Below the pieces are notes generated by a model. The model did not search any database and was not told where the DNA came from. It saw only the letters and a program-made list of their open reading frames with translations. Shown in pieces: positions 42,980-52,511 of a stretch of 64,000 nucleotides of DNA. Positions within the stretch are counted from its first letter, which is position 1. Each line of letters opens with the position of its first letter. The stretch is from Myxococcus xanthus (GTDB lineage: Bacteria; Myxococcota; Myxococcia; Myxococcales; Myxococcaceae), in NCBI RefSeq assembly GCF_006402735.1, contig NZ_CP017174.1:3227001-3291000 (forward strand). Direction: 5' to 3'. The position numbers and the translations under genes are program-made.

Positions 42980-43200
42980 GCTGGCGGAGGCTACTTCCTG
43001 AGTAGTCAGTTTGCACCGGAATCTGTCAGGTCAAAACGGCTCGCTGGGAAGAAATCTGGAAGGAGCAGCGCGCGAAAAGCGACGCAACCCGTGGCCGCGG
43101 GGCGGCGGTTGCCGCGCGCCTCACTTGCCATCACCTTGACGCAATGTGCCGATGCCGGGTGGAGTGTCGGCCTGGTCTCCTTCCGGGGGAGGGCGTGTTC

Positions 43201-44745
43201 ATGGCAAGTGTGGTGCCTGCTTACGCGGAGTGGTCCAATCTGGAGCGCCGAATCCGGGCGCTCATTCCCGAGGCGTTCGACCCGTCTGGCCGAGTGCTCA
43301 ACCTCATCGCGGGGGAATGGGGGCATCCCGGAAAGGGGAAGCCCTACCTGTCCCCGGTGGACGGCACCGTCCTGGGCCGCCTGCCCATGATTGATGCGAA
43401 CACCGCGCGCGTCGCCGCGAGCGCCGCCGCCGCGGAGGCACGGACCTGGGCCCACCAGGACCTCGATGCGCGCAAGGAGCGCGTCACCCAGTGCCTGTCC
43501 ATGCTGCGTGAGCAGCGCGAACTGCTGGCCCTCATCCTGGCCTGGGAGATTGGCAAGCCGGTGCCACAGGCCCGCGTCAGCGTGGACCGCTGTATCACTG
43601 GCGTGGAGTGGTACGTCTCCCAAATCGAGCCCATGGTGGAGGGCCGCCGTCCGCTGGGGCTCATCTCCAACATCGCTTCATGGAACTACCCGCTGTCGGT
43701 GCTGGTCCACGCGGTGCTGGTCCAGGTGCTCGCGGGCAACAGCGCCATCGCCAAGACGCCCACGGATGGTGGGCTCTTCTCGCTGACGCTCTGCATGGCG
43801 CTCGCGCGCCGCTGCGGGCTGCCTGTGTCGCTCATCAGTGGCTCGGGCGGACAGCTCAGCGACGCGCTGGTGCGCAATCCGGAGATCGCCTGCCTGTCCT
43901 TCGTGGGCGGCAAGGCGAACGGGCGGGACATCGCCGCCAGCCTCTATGACCGCAACAAGCGCTACATGCTGGAGATGGAAGGGGTGAACGCCTACGGCAT
44001 CTGGCACTTCAGCGACTGGGACCGGCTGGCGAAGCAGCTCAAGAAGGGCTTCGAGTACGGCAAGCAGCGCTGCACCGCGTACCCGCGCTTCGTCGTGGAG
44101 CGGAGCCTGATGCCGCGCTTCCTGGAGACGTACCTGCCCGTCGTCTCCGCCCTGAAGGTGGGGCACCCGCTGCTGGCGGAGACTCCGGATGGCGAGCCAC
44201 CCGCGCTCGACTTCGGCCCGCTCATCAACAGTCAGAAGGTCGAGGAGCTTCACGGCCATATGAGTGAGGCGGAGGGCCGCGGCGCCGTGCCCCTCTTCGC
44301 CGGGCGGCTGGACGCGGATCGCTTCCTGCCGGACCAGGACGTCTCCGCGTACCTGGCCCCGCACGCGCTGCTCCACGTGCCGCGCAACTGCAAGCTCTAC
44401 CACGGCGAGCCCTTCGGCCCCGTGGACACGCTGGTCGTCGTGGACAGCGAGGAGGAGCTCATCGCGGAGATGAACGTGTCCAACGGCTCTCTGGTGGCCT
44501 CCATCGCCTGCGACGAGCCCGACACGTGCAAGCGCGTCTCCAGCGAGCTGCGCGCCTTCAAGGTGGGCCACAACGCCCCGCGCTCGCGTGGAGACCGGGA
44601 AGAGGTCTTCGGCGGCATCGGGGGTTCGTGGAAGGGGTGCTTCGTGGGCGGCAAGTACCTGGTCCAGGCCGTCACCGAGGGCGAACCCGGCGAGCGGCTG
44701 CACGGCAACTTCCACGAGTACACGCAGCTCCCCGACACGCGTTGA
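43201..44745 (+). CDS. Aldehyde dehydrogenase superfamily protein
   Basis: A 514-residue NAD(P)-dependent dehydrogenase. It shows the aldehyde dehydrogenase fold with SNIASWNYPLSVLVHAVLVQVLAGNSAIAKTP (cofactor region), the general-base Glu260 in LEMEGVNA and the catalytic Cys291 in KQRCTAYPRFVV, then HGEPFGPVDTLVVVDS. Several motifs deviate from the usual forms (normally N-W/P-x-P-L and G-Q-x-C), so this is a divergent branch; the substrate is unknown. ATG 43201 has a GGGAGGG RBS. It diverges from the kinase gene and converges with the LysR gene, with an 8-bp gap. Confidence 0.88.
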   Translation: MASVVPAYAEWSNLERRIRALIPEAFDPSGRVLNLIAGEWGHPGKGKPYLSPVDGTVLGRLPMIDANTARVAASAAAAEARTWAHQDLDARKERVTQCLSMLREQRELLALILAWEIGKPVPQARVSVDRCITGVEWYVSQIEPMVEGRRPLGLISNIASWNYPLSVLVHAVLVQVLAGNSAIAKTPTDGGLFSLTLCMALARRCGLPVSLISGSGGQLSDALVRNPEIACLSFVGGKANGRDIAASLYDRNKRYMLEMEGVNAYGIWHFSDWDRLAKQLKKGFEYGKQRCTAYPRFVVERSLMPRFLETYLPVVSALKVGHPLLAETPDGEPPALDFGPLINSQKVEELHGHMSEAEGRGAVPLFAGRLDADRFLPDQDVSAYLAPHALLHVPRNCKLYHGEPFGPVDTLVVVDSEEELIAEMNVSNGSLVASIACDEPDTCKRVSSELRAFKVGHNAPRSRGDREEVFGGIGGSWKGCFVGGKYLVQAVTEGEPGERLHGNFHEYTQLPDTR

Positions 44746-44752
44746 AGCGGGC

Positions 44753-45637
44753 TCATCGCCTGCTCGGGCGTCTGGCGCCGCGCACCTCGGCCGCGAACAG
44801 TTCCGCGGCGGGCGTGCGCGGCGCGCCTTTTCGCCACAGGAGCGCCGCGAGTTCGGCCCGGGGGGCAGGGGAGAGCCGCTTCACCACCAGCCCCGCGGCA
44901 TCCGCGAGTTGAGGCTCCGGGAGCACTGTCACCGCGAGCCCCGCGCGAACGGTGGCCAGCACCGTGGCCACGGCGTTCGACTCCAACGCGACATGTGGCG
45001 CAATCCGGATGGCGGCGAACCAGGCATCCACGCGGGCTCGCACGCGCAACCCTCGGGAGAGCAGCGCGAAGGGCTCCTGGGCCAGGGGCTTCGCGCCCAC
45101 GGTCTCCAGCTTCGCCAGGGGATGTCCCTTGGCGACCACCAGCGCCAGCTTGCTGTCGAAGACGGGCTCCGCCTCCAGGTCCGGTGAGCGCGCGGGGGCG
45201 TAGCCCAACCCCACGTCGAGACGGCCATCCGCCAGCCGCCGCTCCACCCGCCGCACCACGGCTTCGTCCGCGCTCAGCACCAATCCCGGGTGCTTTCGCA
45301 GCACGGCGGAGAGCGCGGGCAGCACGACACCTCGCATGCTGGGCGGGTAGCCCACGCGCAGGGCGCCGGTGGTGAGGCCTCGCAGCGCGCCCACGGCGAC
45401 TCTGCCCGCGTCCACGTCCTCCAGCGCTCGCGAGGCGTAGGTACGGAACAGCTCGCCCGCCTGGGTCAGGCGCACGCCGCTCCGGGCGCGCTCGAACAGG
45501 GGCGCGCCGAGCTCCTCCTCGAGCTGGCGAATCTGCTGCGACAGCGTGGGCTGCGAGATGTGGACGCGCCTGGCGGCCCGCCCGAAGTGCAGGGTGTCCG
45601 CGACGGCCGAGAAGTAGCGGAGGTGGCGCAGTTCCAT
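44753..45637 (-). CDS. LysR-family transcriptional regulator
   Basis: A 294-residue regulator. The N-terminal helix-turn-helix (MELRHLRYFSAVADTLHFGRAARRVHISQPTLSQQIRQLEEELG) is classic LysR, followed by a periplasmic-binding-protein-like effector domain (GALRVGYPPSMRGVVLPALSAVL). It is transcribed divergently from the TPP-enzyme gene, with a 108-bp gap containing a perfect palindrome, so it probably controls that operon. ATG 45637 has GGAG six bases upstream. Confidence 0.93.
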   Translation of the reverse strand: MELRHLRYFSAVADTLHFGRAARRVHISQPTLSQQIRQLEEELGAPLFERARSGVRLTQAGELFRTYASRALEDVDAGRVAVGALRGLTTGALRVGYPPSMRGVVLPALSAVLRKHPGLVLSADEAVVRRVERRLADGRLDVGLGYAPARSPDLEAEPVFDSKLALVVAKGHPLAKLETVGAKPLAQEPFALLSRGLRVRARVDAWFAAIRIAPHVALESNAVATVLATVRAGLAVTVLPEPQLADAAGLVVKRLSPAPRAELAALLWRKGAPRTPAAELFAAEVRGARRPSRR

Positions 45638-45646
45638 GTCTCCATC

Positions 45647-45661
45647 ATAGGCATTGCCTAT
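45647..45661. promoter_or_regulatory. LysR-type operator (perfect palindrome)
   Basis: ATAGGCA-T-TGCCTAT is a perfect 15-base palindrome and fits the LysR box T-N11-A. It lies between the divergent lysR-like and TPP-enzyme genes, 9 bases upstream of the regulator's start codon. It probably serves for both autoregulation and control of the divergent operon. Confidence 0.7.
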
Positions 45662-45745
45662 CGGAGCCATGGGAACAAACGAATGTACCAATCATGGCCC
45701 GCGCGTAAGTGTTCTCCCATCGCGAGGTCGCGAAGGAGGCACCCG

Positions 45746-47383
45746 ATGAAGGCGGCAGACCTGTTCGTCAAAGCGTTGGAAGCGGAGGGCGTGCGCAGCG
45801 TCTTCGGGCTTCCGGGAGAGGAGAACCTGGACGTCATCGAGGCCATGCGGGCCGCGGGCATGCGGCTGGTGCTCACCCGTCATGAGCAGGCCGCGGGCTT
45901 CATGGCGGCCACGTATGGGCGGCTCACCGGCCGCGCGGGCGTCGTCCTGTCGACGCTGGGGCCCGGGGCGACCAACCTCGTCACGGCCGCCGCCTACGCG
46001 CAGCTCGGCGCCATGCCCATGGTGATGGTCACCGGACAGAAGCCCATCCGGGCCGGCAAGCAGGGCCACTTCCAGATTGTCGACGTGGTGGGGATGATGC
46101 GCCCGCTGACGAAGCTGACGCGCACGCTCGTTTCGGCGGAGCATGTCCCTTCGGCCGTGCGTGAGGCGTTCCGCCGCGCCGAGGAGGAGCGTCCCGGCGC
46201 GACGCACCTGGAGCTGCCGGAGGACGTGGCCCGGGAGTCGACCGACGCCGTGCTGCTGGCGCCCAGTGCCCAGCGCCGGCCCGTGGCGGACGAGGCGTCC
46301 ATCGCGCTGGCGGTCGAGGCGATCGCTTCCGCTCGCCGGCCCTTGCTCATGATTGGCGCGGGCGCCAACCGCAAGCTCACCTCGGAGATGCTCCGCGTCT
46401 TCGTGGACAAGACGGGCATTCCCTTCTTCAGCACGCAGATGGGCAAGGGCGTCGTGGACGAGGCGCATCCCCTGTGGCTGGGCACGGCGGCGCTGTCGGA
46501 AGGGGACTTCGTCCACCGCGCCATCGAGGCCTCGGACTGCATCATCAACGTGGGCCACGACGTCATCGAGAAGCCGCCGTTCTTCATGCGCGACAGCCGC
46601 CGCACGGTGGTGCACCTCAACTTCTCGTCGGCGGCGGTGGACCCCGTGTACTTCCCGCAGTTGGAGGTGACGGGCGACATCGCGAACGCGGTGTGGCGCA
46701 TCGGTGAAGGACTGGGGCCTCGCGCGCACTGGGACTTCGCACCCTTCGAGAAGTTCCGCGCGGGACTCGCGGCGCAGCTCGCGCACGGTGGGGATGACGA
46801 CCGCTTCCCCATCTACCCCGCGCGGCTCGTCGCCGAGCTGCGGCGCGCGCTACCGGACGACGGCATCGTGTGCCTGGACAACGGCATGTACAAGCTGTGG
46901 TTCGCTCGCTACTACCGCACGCGCCGGCCCAACACGCTGCTGCTCGACAACGCGCTGGCGACGATGGGCGCGGGGCTGCCTTCGGCCATCGCGGCGAAGC
47001 TGGTGCATCCCCGCCGCAAGGTGGTGGCCGTCTGCGGAGACGGCGGGTTCATGATGAACTCGCAGGAACTGGAGACGGCCGTTCGGCTGGGGATGGACCT
47101 GACAGTGGTCGTCGTACGCGACGACGGCTACGGGATGATTCGCTGGAAGCAGGGGGAGATGGGCCTGCCGGACTTCGGCATGGCGCTGGGGAACCCGGAC
47201 TTCGTTCGCTACGCGGAGGCGTATGGGGCCCATGGCCACCGGCCGACCAGCGCGACGGAGTTCGGCGCCACGCTGGCTCGCTGCCTGTCGTCGAGCGGCG
47301 TCCACGTCATCGACGTGCCCATCGATTACTCGGACAACGCACGGGCGCTCGGCGCGGGCGCGGAGGAGCTCGCCGCGCTCTGA
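45746..47383 (+). CDS. TPP-dependent acetolactate synthase-like enzyme
   Basis: A 545-residue thiamine-pyrophosphate enzyme of the acetohydroxyacid synthase / 2-oxoacid decarboxylase superfamily. Seen: GVRSVFGLPGEENLDVIEA, the catalytic Glu47 in TRHEQAAGFMA, STLGPGATNLVTA, and the TPP/Mg2+ motif GDGGFMMNSQELETA with VVVRDDGYGM. An AAGGAGG RBS precedes ATG 45746. The next gene is an aldehyde dehydrogenase and the divergent gene a LysR regulator, which suggests a catabolic role: decarboxylation of a 2-oxo acid to an aldehyde, then oxidation. AruI-like or acetolactate synthase activity are both possible. No small regulatory AHAS subunit is nearby. Confidence 0.9.
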   Translation: MKAADLFVKALEAEGVRSVFGLPGEENLDVIEAMRAAGMRLVLTRHEQAAGFMAATYGRLTGRAGVVLSTLGPGATNLVTAAAYAQLGAMPMVMVTGQKPIRAGKQGHFQIVDVVGMMRPLTKLTRTLVSAEHVPSAVREAFRRAEEERPGATHLELPEDVARESTDAVLLAPSAQRRPVADEASIALAVEAIASARRPLLMIGAGANRKLTSEMLRVFVDKTGIPFFSTQMGKGVVDEAHPLWLGTAALSEGDFVHRAIEASDCIINVGHDVIEKPPFFMRDSRRTVVHLNFSSAAVDPVYFPQLEVTGDIANAVWRIGEGLGPRAHWDFAPFEKFRAGLAAQLAHGGDDDRFPIYPARLVAELRRALPDDGIVCLDNGMYKLWFARYYRTRRPNTLLLDNALATMGAGLPSAIAAKLVHPRRKVVAVCGDGGFMMNSQELETAVRLGMDLTVVVVRDDGYGMIRWKQGEMGLPDFGMALGNPDFVRYAEAYGAHGHRPTSATEFGATLARCLSSSGVHVIDVPIDYSDNARALGAGAEELAAL

Positions 47384-47418
47384 GGGGAACGGCGGTTCGC
47401 GAACACTGGAGGAACACC

Positions 47419-48852
47419 ATGCTGGCTGAACGTTATCCGTACTACCTGGCCAACCGTCCCCGGCAGCCCAACGCGGAGCTGGCCGTCACCCACAAGTACT
47501 CGGGCGAGGTCGTGACGCACGTCGCGGTCGCGGATGTCGCGGCCGTCGAGGAGGCCATCGCCGCCGCCGTGCGCGCGGCCGAGCCCATGCGGAAGATGGC
47601 CCCGTACGCGCGGCAGGCCGTGCTCGAACACTGCGTGCGCCGCTTCCGCGAGCGCGCGGAGGAACTGGCACTGGCGCTCTGCATCGAAGCGGGCAAGCCG
47701 CTGCGCGACGCGCGGGGTGAGGTGGAGCGGCTCATCGACACCTTCAAGGCCGCCGCCGAGGAGGCCGTGCGCGGCGGGGGCGAGGTGCTGAACCTGGAGG
47801 TGTCGAAGCGCGCCGCGGGCTACCGGGGCTTCACCCAGCGCGTGCCGGTGGGGCCGTGCTCGTTCATCACCCCGTTCAACTTCCCGCTCAACCTGGTGGC
47901 GCACAAGGTGGCGCCTGCCATCGCCGCGGGCTGCCCGTTCATCCTCAAGCCTTCGGACCGCACGCCGGTGAGCGCGCTCATCATGGCGGAGGTCCTGGCG
48001 GAGACGGAGCTGCCCGAGGGGGCATTCTCCGTGCTGCCCGTGCGGCTGGAGGACATCGGGCCGCTCATCGAGGACGACCGGCTGAAGCTGCTCTCGTTCA
48101 CGGGCTCGGAGAAGGTGGGCTGGGAGCTGAAGGCGCGGGCGGGCCGGAAGAAGGTGGTGCTGGAGCTGGGCGGCAACGCGGCCTGCGTGGTGGACGAAGC
48201 GCCGGGCGCGCCGCTGGACTTCATCGCGGACCGGGTGGCGCAGGGGGCCTTCTTCCAGGCCGGGCAGAGCTGCATCTCGGTGCAGCGCGTGCTGGTCCAT
48301 GCGTCGCTCTACGATGCGCTTCGCGAGAAGCTCGTTGAACGAGCGAAGGCTCTGCGGCCGGGTAATCCGTCGGACGAGGCCACGACGCTGGGGCCCATGA
48401 TTGACGAGCCCGCGGCGCGGCGCCTGGAGGACTGGATTCAGCAGGCCGTACAGCGTGGAGCGCGGGTACTCACGGGTGGCGGACGGCGGGGTTCGGTGCT
48501 CGATGCCACGGTGCTGGAGGCGGTGCCCGACGATGCCGCACTGAGTACCGAGGAGGCCTTCGGCCCGGTCGTCCTGCTCCAGCCCTTTGGCAGCTTCGAC
48601 GAGGCCCTGGCCCAGGTGAACAGCGGGCGCTTCGGACTCCAGGCGGGCATCTTCACGCAGGACCTGTCGCGGGCGATGAAGGCCTGGGACGAGCTGGAGG
48701 TGGGCGGAGTCGTCGTGGGCGACGTGCCGAGCTTCCGCGTCGACACCATGCCCTACGGGGGCGTGAAGGGCTCGGGCATCGGCCGCGAGGGCGTGAAGTA
48801 CGCCATCGAGGACATGACAGAGCTTCGGTTGCTGGTGCTGCGTCAGGCGTGA
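47419..48852 (+). CDS. NAD-dependent aldehyde dehydrogenase
   Basis: A 477-residue aldehyde dehydrogenase with SFITPFNFPLNLVAHKVAPAIAAGCPFILKPS, general base Glu249 in VLELGGNAA, catalytic Cys285 in GQSCISVQRV and EEAFGPVVLLQPF. The length and motifs are those of a functional enzyme, close to phosphorylating-independent ALDHs acting on small aldehydes. A GGAGGA RBS precedes ATG 47419. It lies 35 bp after the TPP-enzyme gene and probably oxidises the aldehyde that enzyme forms. The pair appears controlled by the divergent LysR regulator. Confidence 0.93.
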   Translation: MLAERYPYYLANRPRQPNAELAVTHKYSGEVVTHVAVADVAAVEEAIAAAVRAAEPMRKMAPYARQAVLEHCVRRFRERAEELALALCIEAGKPLRDARGEVERLIDTFKAAAEEAVRGGGEVLNLEVSKRAAGYRGFTQRVPVGPCSFITPFNFPLNLVAHKVAPAIAAGCPFILKPSDRTPVSALIMAEVLAETELPEGAFSVLPVRLEDIGPLIEDDRLKLLSFTGSEKVGWELKARAGRKKVVLELGGNAACVVDEAPGAPLDFIADRVAQGAFFQAGQSCISVQRVLVHASLYDALREKLVERAKALRPGNPSDEATTLGPMIDEPAARRLEDWIQQAVQRGARVLTGGGRRGSVLDATVLEAVPDDAALSTEEAFGPVVLLQPFGSFDEALAQVNSGRFGLQAGIFTQDLSRAMKAWDELEVGGVVVGDVPSFRVDTMPYGGVKGSGIGREGVKYAIEDMTELRLLVLRQA

Positions 48853-49113
48853 GCGCCCGGAGACGCTCCCTTCGAAAGGGTACGAAGCAGTCGCGTGCGA
48901 AGGGGCATGCACCCACTTCAGTGAGGTGAGTCGACGGGCCAAGGACCCCACGGAGGCCGCGGGGCCAGGGGCGCCACGTCGAGTTTCAGTCTCGGTGACG
49001 ACCTTACGTGCAGCCTTCTTCGGAGCGCTGCTTCGTGAAGTAGAAACCACCCACGTGGGGAACGTCTTCCCTGCGCGCGCTCAGCTTGAGACACTGCGCC
49101 AGCCACCGCACCC

Positions 49114-49740
49114 ATGGACGAGAAGCGCTACCCCATCCCGGCCGGGCTCCACCGGGTGGAGCAGGACATCCAGAAGAGCCGCTTCATCACCACGGCCGCC
49201 CATACGCCTACCGTGGAAGAGGCGAAGGCCTTCATCGCCCGCGTCCGCGAGGAGTTCGACGACGCCACCCACAACTGCTGGGCCTTCGTCGTCGGGCCTC
49301 CGGGCTCCACCGCCCAGGTGGGCATGAGCGACGACGGCGAGCCCCATGGGACGGCCGGCCGCCCCATGCTCACCGCCCTGCTCCACGGGGGCGTGGGCGA
49401 CGTGGCCATGGTCGTCACCCGGTACTTCGGTGGGACGCTGCTCGGGAAGGGCGGGCTGGTGCGCGCCTATACGGCTGGCGTCCAGCAGGCGCTCGAAAGC
49501 CTCCCCACCACGGAGCGTGTGCGCAAGACCCGACTGGCCGTCGAGGTGGAGTACACCCACGTCGATGGGTTGCGCCGCCTGCTGCCGTCCTACGAGGTGC
49601 AGGTGCTGGCGGAGGAGTATTCGGCCACCGTGGGGTACCGGCTGGAGCTGCCCGTCACCCAGGTGGAGCCCCTGCGGACCGCGTTGAACGACCTGACATT
49701 GGGACAGGTGCTCGTCGAGCCGCTCGATTCGGACGATTGA
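49114..49740 (+). CDS. YigZ/IMPACT-family protein
   Basis: A 208-residue protein. The UPF0029 N-terminal domain contains KSRFITTAAHTPTVEEAKAFI, ATHNCWAFVVG, GMSDDGEPHGTAGRPML and VTRYFGGTLLGKGGLVRAYT, the clear family signature. A C-terminal EF-G-domain-V-like part follows. Eukaryotic IMPACT regulates the Gcn2 kinase; the bacterial role is uncertain and may concern translation or proline peptides. It lies 33 bp before rarA on the same strand, suggesting an operon. Confidence 0.93.
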   Translation: MDEKRYPIPAGLHRVEQDIQKSRFITTAAHTPTVEEAKAFIARVREEFDDATHNCWAFVVGPPGSTAQVGMSDDGEPHGTAGRPMLTALLHGGVGDVAMVVTRYFGGTLLGKGGLVRAYTAGVQQALESLPTTERVRKTRLAVEVEYTHVDGLRRLLPSYEVQVLAEEYSATVGYRLELPVTQVEPLRTALNDLTLGQVLVEPLDSDD

Positions 49741-49773
49741 CCCTGGGCCACGGAGGGGAGAGCCTGCGGCCCG

Positions 49774-51108
49774 ATGAGCGCTGGCCCCGACCTCTTCTCC
49801 GCCTCCGTCGACGTGAATCGCTTCGCGCCCCTGGCGGAGCGGATGCGGCCTCGCACGCCTGACGAGTTCATCGGCCAGTCCCACCTGCTGGGCCCGGGCC
49901 GTCCGCTGCGCCAGCTCATCGAGCGCAAGGCCATCGTGTCCTCCCTCTTCTGGGGGCCCCCGGGCGTGGGAAAGACGACGCTCGCGCGGATGATGGCCAC
50001 CGGCGTGGACGCGGAGTTCGTCATCCTCTCCGCCGTGTCGGACGGCATCCCCCGCATCCGCGAGGTGGTGGCCGAAGCCGAGCGCCTGCGCAACCAGTAC
50101 AGCCGCCGCACCGTCCTCTTCGTCGACGAGATTCACCGCTGGGCGAAGAACGTGCAGGAGCAGGCGCTGCCCCACGTGGAGAGCGGCCTCTTCGTCCTCC
50201 TGGGCGCCACCACGGAGAACGTCAGCTTCGAGGTCCGCCCCGCGCTCGTCAGCCGGTGCCGTGTGTTCCAGCTCAAGGAACTCACCGTCGCGGACATCCA
50301 GTCGGCGCTGACGCGGGCGCTCGGTGACTCGAAGCGGGGCTTGGGCGCGCGCAACCTGACGGTGGGGGAGGAGGCGCTGACGCTGCTGGCGAAGGGCGGC
50401 GTGGGTGACGTGCGCAAGGCGCTGGGCGCGCTGGAGCTGGCGGCCAGCCTCACCGCGGACGGCGCGGAGATTACGCCCGAGACGGCGCGCGAGGCAGTGG
50501 GCACCAGTCTGTCCCGTCACGACAAGGACGGCGACCAGCACTACGACTTGCTGAGCGCGCTGCAGAAGTCGTGCAGGGGCTCCAACGTCCAGGGCGCCGT
50601 CTTCTGGGCGGCGAAGCTGCTCCAGACGGGCGACGTGGCGTCACTGTGGCGACGGCTCAAGGTGATTGCCGTGGAGGACGTGGGCATGGCGATGCCGGAG
50701 GCCATCAGCATCGTGCGTGACTGCGAGGAGTCCTTCCACGCCATGGGCATGCCGGAGGGGCGCATCTGCGTGGCGCACGCCGTCGTCCTGCTGGCCACGG
50801 CGAAGAAGAGCAACCGTGCCTATGCGGCGCTGGACGCGGCGATGGCGGCGCTCCAGGAGCATCCCAACGCGGAGCCTCCGCTTCACATCCGCAACGCGCC
50901 CACCGAGCTGATGAAGGAGCTGGGGCACGGCAAGGGCTACCAGACGCCCTGGAACTTCAAGGACCACTACGTGCCCGGGCAGACGTACCTGCCCGCCCCG
51001 CTGGAGCGTTCCGTCTTCTACCGCCCGAGCAAGGAAGGCTACGAGGCGGAGATTCATGAGCGCATGAGCCACTGGTGGCGCGAGGACAAGGCGTCCCGAG
51101 GCGAGTAG
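49774..51108 (+). CDS. rarA: Replication-associated recombination protein A (AAA+ ATPase)
   Basis: A 444-residue AAA+ protein of the RarA/MgsA/WRNIP1 family, acting at stalled replication forks. It has PLAERMRPRTPDEFIGQSHLLGPG, Walker A FWGPPGVGKTTLARM, Walker B VLFVDEIHR, sensor I GATTENVSFEV and the SRCRVF arginine-finger region, with the C-terminal tetramerisation part (VEDVGMAMPEAI, then KGYQTPWNFKDHYVPGQTYLP). The segment after DEIHR is WAKNVQEQALPHVE, where most family members read FNKAQQDAFLPHVE. Confidence 0.94.
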   Translation: MSAGPDLFSASVDVNRFAPLAERMRPRTPDEFIGQSHLLGPGRPLRQLIERKAIVSSLFWGPPGVGKTTLARMMATGVDAEFVILSAVSDGIPRIREVVAEAERLRNQYSRRTVLFVDEIHRWAKNVQEQALPHVESGLFVLLGATTENVSFEVRPALVSRCRVFQLKELTVADIQSALTRALGDSKRGLGARNLTVGEEALTLLAKGGVGDVRKALGALELAASLTADGAEITPETAREAVGTSLSRHDKDGDQHYDLLSALQKSCRGSNVQGAVFWAAKLLQTGDVASLWRRLKVIAVEDVGMAMPEAISIVRDCEESFHAMGMPEGRICVAHAVVLLATAKKSNRAYAALDAAMAALQEHPNAEPPLHIRNAPTELMKELGHGKGYQTPWNFKDHYVPGQTYLPAPLERSVFYRPSKEGYEAEIHERMSHWWREDKASRGE

Positions 51109-51249
51109 GGCAGGCAGCCCCCGCGGGCCGGACTCTGCCGTCCGGTGCGCAATGCTCCTGGGCAGTAGTGCCGGTTGTTCATCCGGAGACGCCCTCCCAA
51201 CTTGTTGCTCAATGAGCACACGGCGGTTCGCCGTCTCAGAGGGGGAATC

Positions 51250-52425
51250 ATGATGAACACTCGCAGGTCCACGTTGGTGCAAGGTGTGTTGTCCGCGGCG
51301 GTCGCGGTCCTCGCTGTCCCGGTCGCCAGGGCGGCAATGCCACCCGCGCCTCCGGCTGACTGCTCGGTGGCGGGCGGCTACACACAACGCAACCTCGTGG
51401 CCAACAGTCCGGCGCTTGGCGCCGAGCATGTCGATCCGCACCTCGTCAACGCCTGGGGGCTTGCCTTCAACCCGATGGGCGTCTCGTGGGTGGCGAACGA
51501 AGGCACGGGCACCTCAACGCTGTATGACGGCAACGGGGTTCAGCAGCCCCTCATCGTGGGCATCCCCGCGCCGCCAGGAGTGACCGAGTCGGGAGAGCCC
51601 ACCGGCGTGGTGTTCAATGGCTCGGAAGCATTCGTCGTGACAGGGACAGGTGTCTCGGGGCCCGCTCGCTTCATCTTCGCCACGGAGGAGGGCGTCCTGG
51701 CCGCCTGGGCACCCGCGGTGGACGAGGCCTCGGCCAAGATCGTGGCGGACAACTCCGCTATGGGCTCTGTGTACAAGGGGCTGGCGATGGCCGGCACCGG
51801 AGCGGACGCCATGCTGTACGCGGCGGACTTCCGGAACAATCGAATCGACGTCTTCAACTCCAGCTTCACGCCCATGCCGATGCCGGGCGCCTTCGCGGAC
51901 CCGTCACTGCCCGCCGGGTACGCGCCCTTCAACATCCAGGACATCGGGGGCACCCTCTATGTCTCGTATGCGCAGCAGGACGAGGAGCGTTCGGATGATG
52001 TCCCCGGCGTGGGCGCGGGCTACATCAACGCCTTCGACATGAACGGGCAGCTGCTGCGGCGGTTCGCTTCTCAGGGCGCGCTCAATGCGCCGTGGGGCAT
52101 GGCCCTGGCGCCGGCGGGCTTCGGGCAGTTCAGCAACCACCTGCTGGTGGGCAACTTCGGGGATGGCGCCATCAACGCGTATGACCCTGCCTCCGGCGCC
52201 TGGGCAGGCGCGCTCACTCGGCCGGACGGACAGCCTCTCAAGGTCGACGGACTCTGGTCCTTGCACTTCGGCACTGGCGTGCAGGGCCTACCCGCCGAGG
52301 CGCTCTTCTTCACGGCGGGGCCCGCGGACGAGGAGCAGGGACTCTATGGCCGGCTCGACATGGCGCCCACGTGTCGGCAGGGACTGCCCCCGTGGAAGGC
52401 GCCTCGCGGGCCTGAGGCGCAGTGA
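51250..52425 (+). CDS. Exported TIGR03118-family protein
   Basis: A 391-residue secreted protein. The N-terminus (MMNTRRSTLVQGVLSAAVAVLAV) is a signal peptide, probably cleaved after ARA. The mature part begins with GYTQRNLVANSPALGAEHVDPHLVNAWGLAF, followed by SWVANEGTGTSTLYDGNG, VYKGLAMAGTGADAMLYAADFRNNRIDVFNSSF and HLLVGNFGDGAINAYDP. This beta-propeller-like pattern matches TIGR03118 proteins, whose function is unknown. An AGAGGGGG RBS precedes the start; ATG 51253 is an equal alternative. Confidence 0.87.
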   Translation: MMNTRRSTLVQGVLSAAVAVLAVPVARAAMPPAPPADCSVAGGYTQRNLVANSPALGAEHVDPHLVNAWGLAFNPMGVSWVANEGTGTSTLYDGNGVQQPLIVGIPAPPGVTESGEPTGVVFNGSEAFVVTGTGVSGPARFIFATEEGVLAAWAPAVDEASAKIVADNSAMGSVYKGLAMAGTGADAMLYAADFRNNRIDVFNSSFTPMPMPGAFADPSLPAGYAPFNIQDIGGTLYVSYAQQDEERSDDVPGVGAGYINAFDMNGQLLRRFASQGALNAPWGMALAPAGFGQFSNHLLVGNFGDGAINAYDPASGAWAGALTRPDGQPLKVDGLWSLHFGTGVQGLPAEALFFTAGPADEEQGLYGRLDMAPTCRQGLPPWKAPRGPEAQ

Positions 52426-52444
52426 GCGGGAGGCGGGCATGGCG

Positions 52445-52477
52445 GCGCGGGCCGGAGCACGGTGCTCCGGCCCGCGC
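52445..52477. terminator. Strong hairpin between convergent genes
   Basis: GCGCGGGCCGGAGCAC (52445-52460) and GTGCTCCGGCCCGCGC (52462-52477) are a perfect 16-bp inverted repeat. It separates the TIGR03118 gene from the convergent lipoprotein gene and probably acts as a bidirectional terminator, although there is no T-run. Confidence 0.65.
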
Positions 52478-52511
52478 TGTCACGTGGGGCGCTGCGAGGT
52501 GAAGGCGCGTC

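Noticed and set aside
48853-49113. Minus-strand Lys/Arg-rich short frame around 48940-49050
   Set aside because: A short stretch resembles a basic tail, but there is no RBS and no continuous domain, and the opposite frame is equally open.
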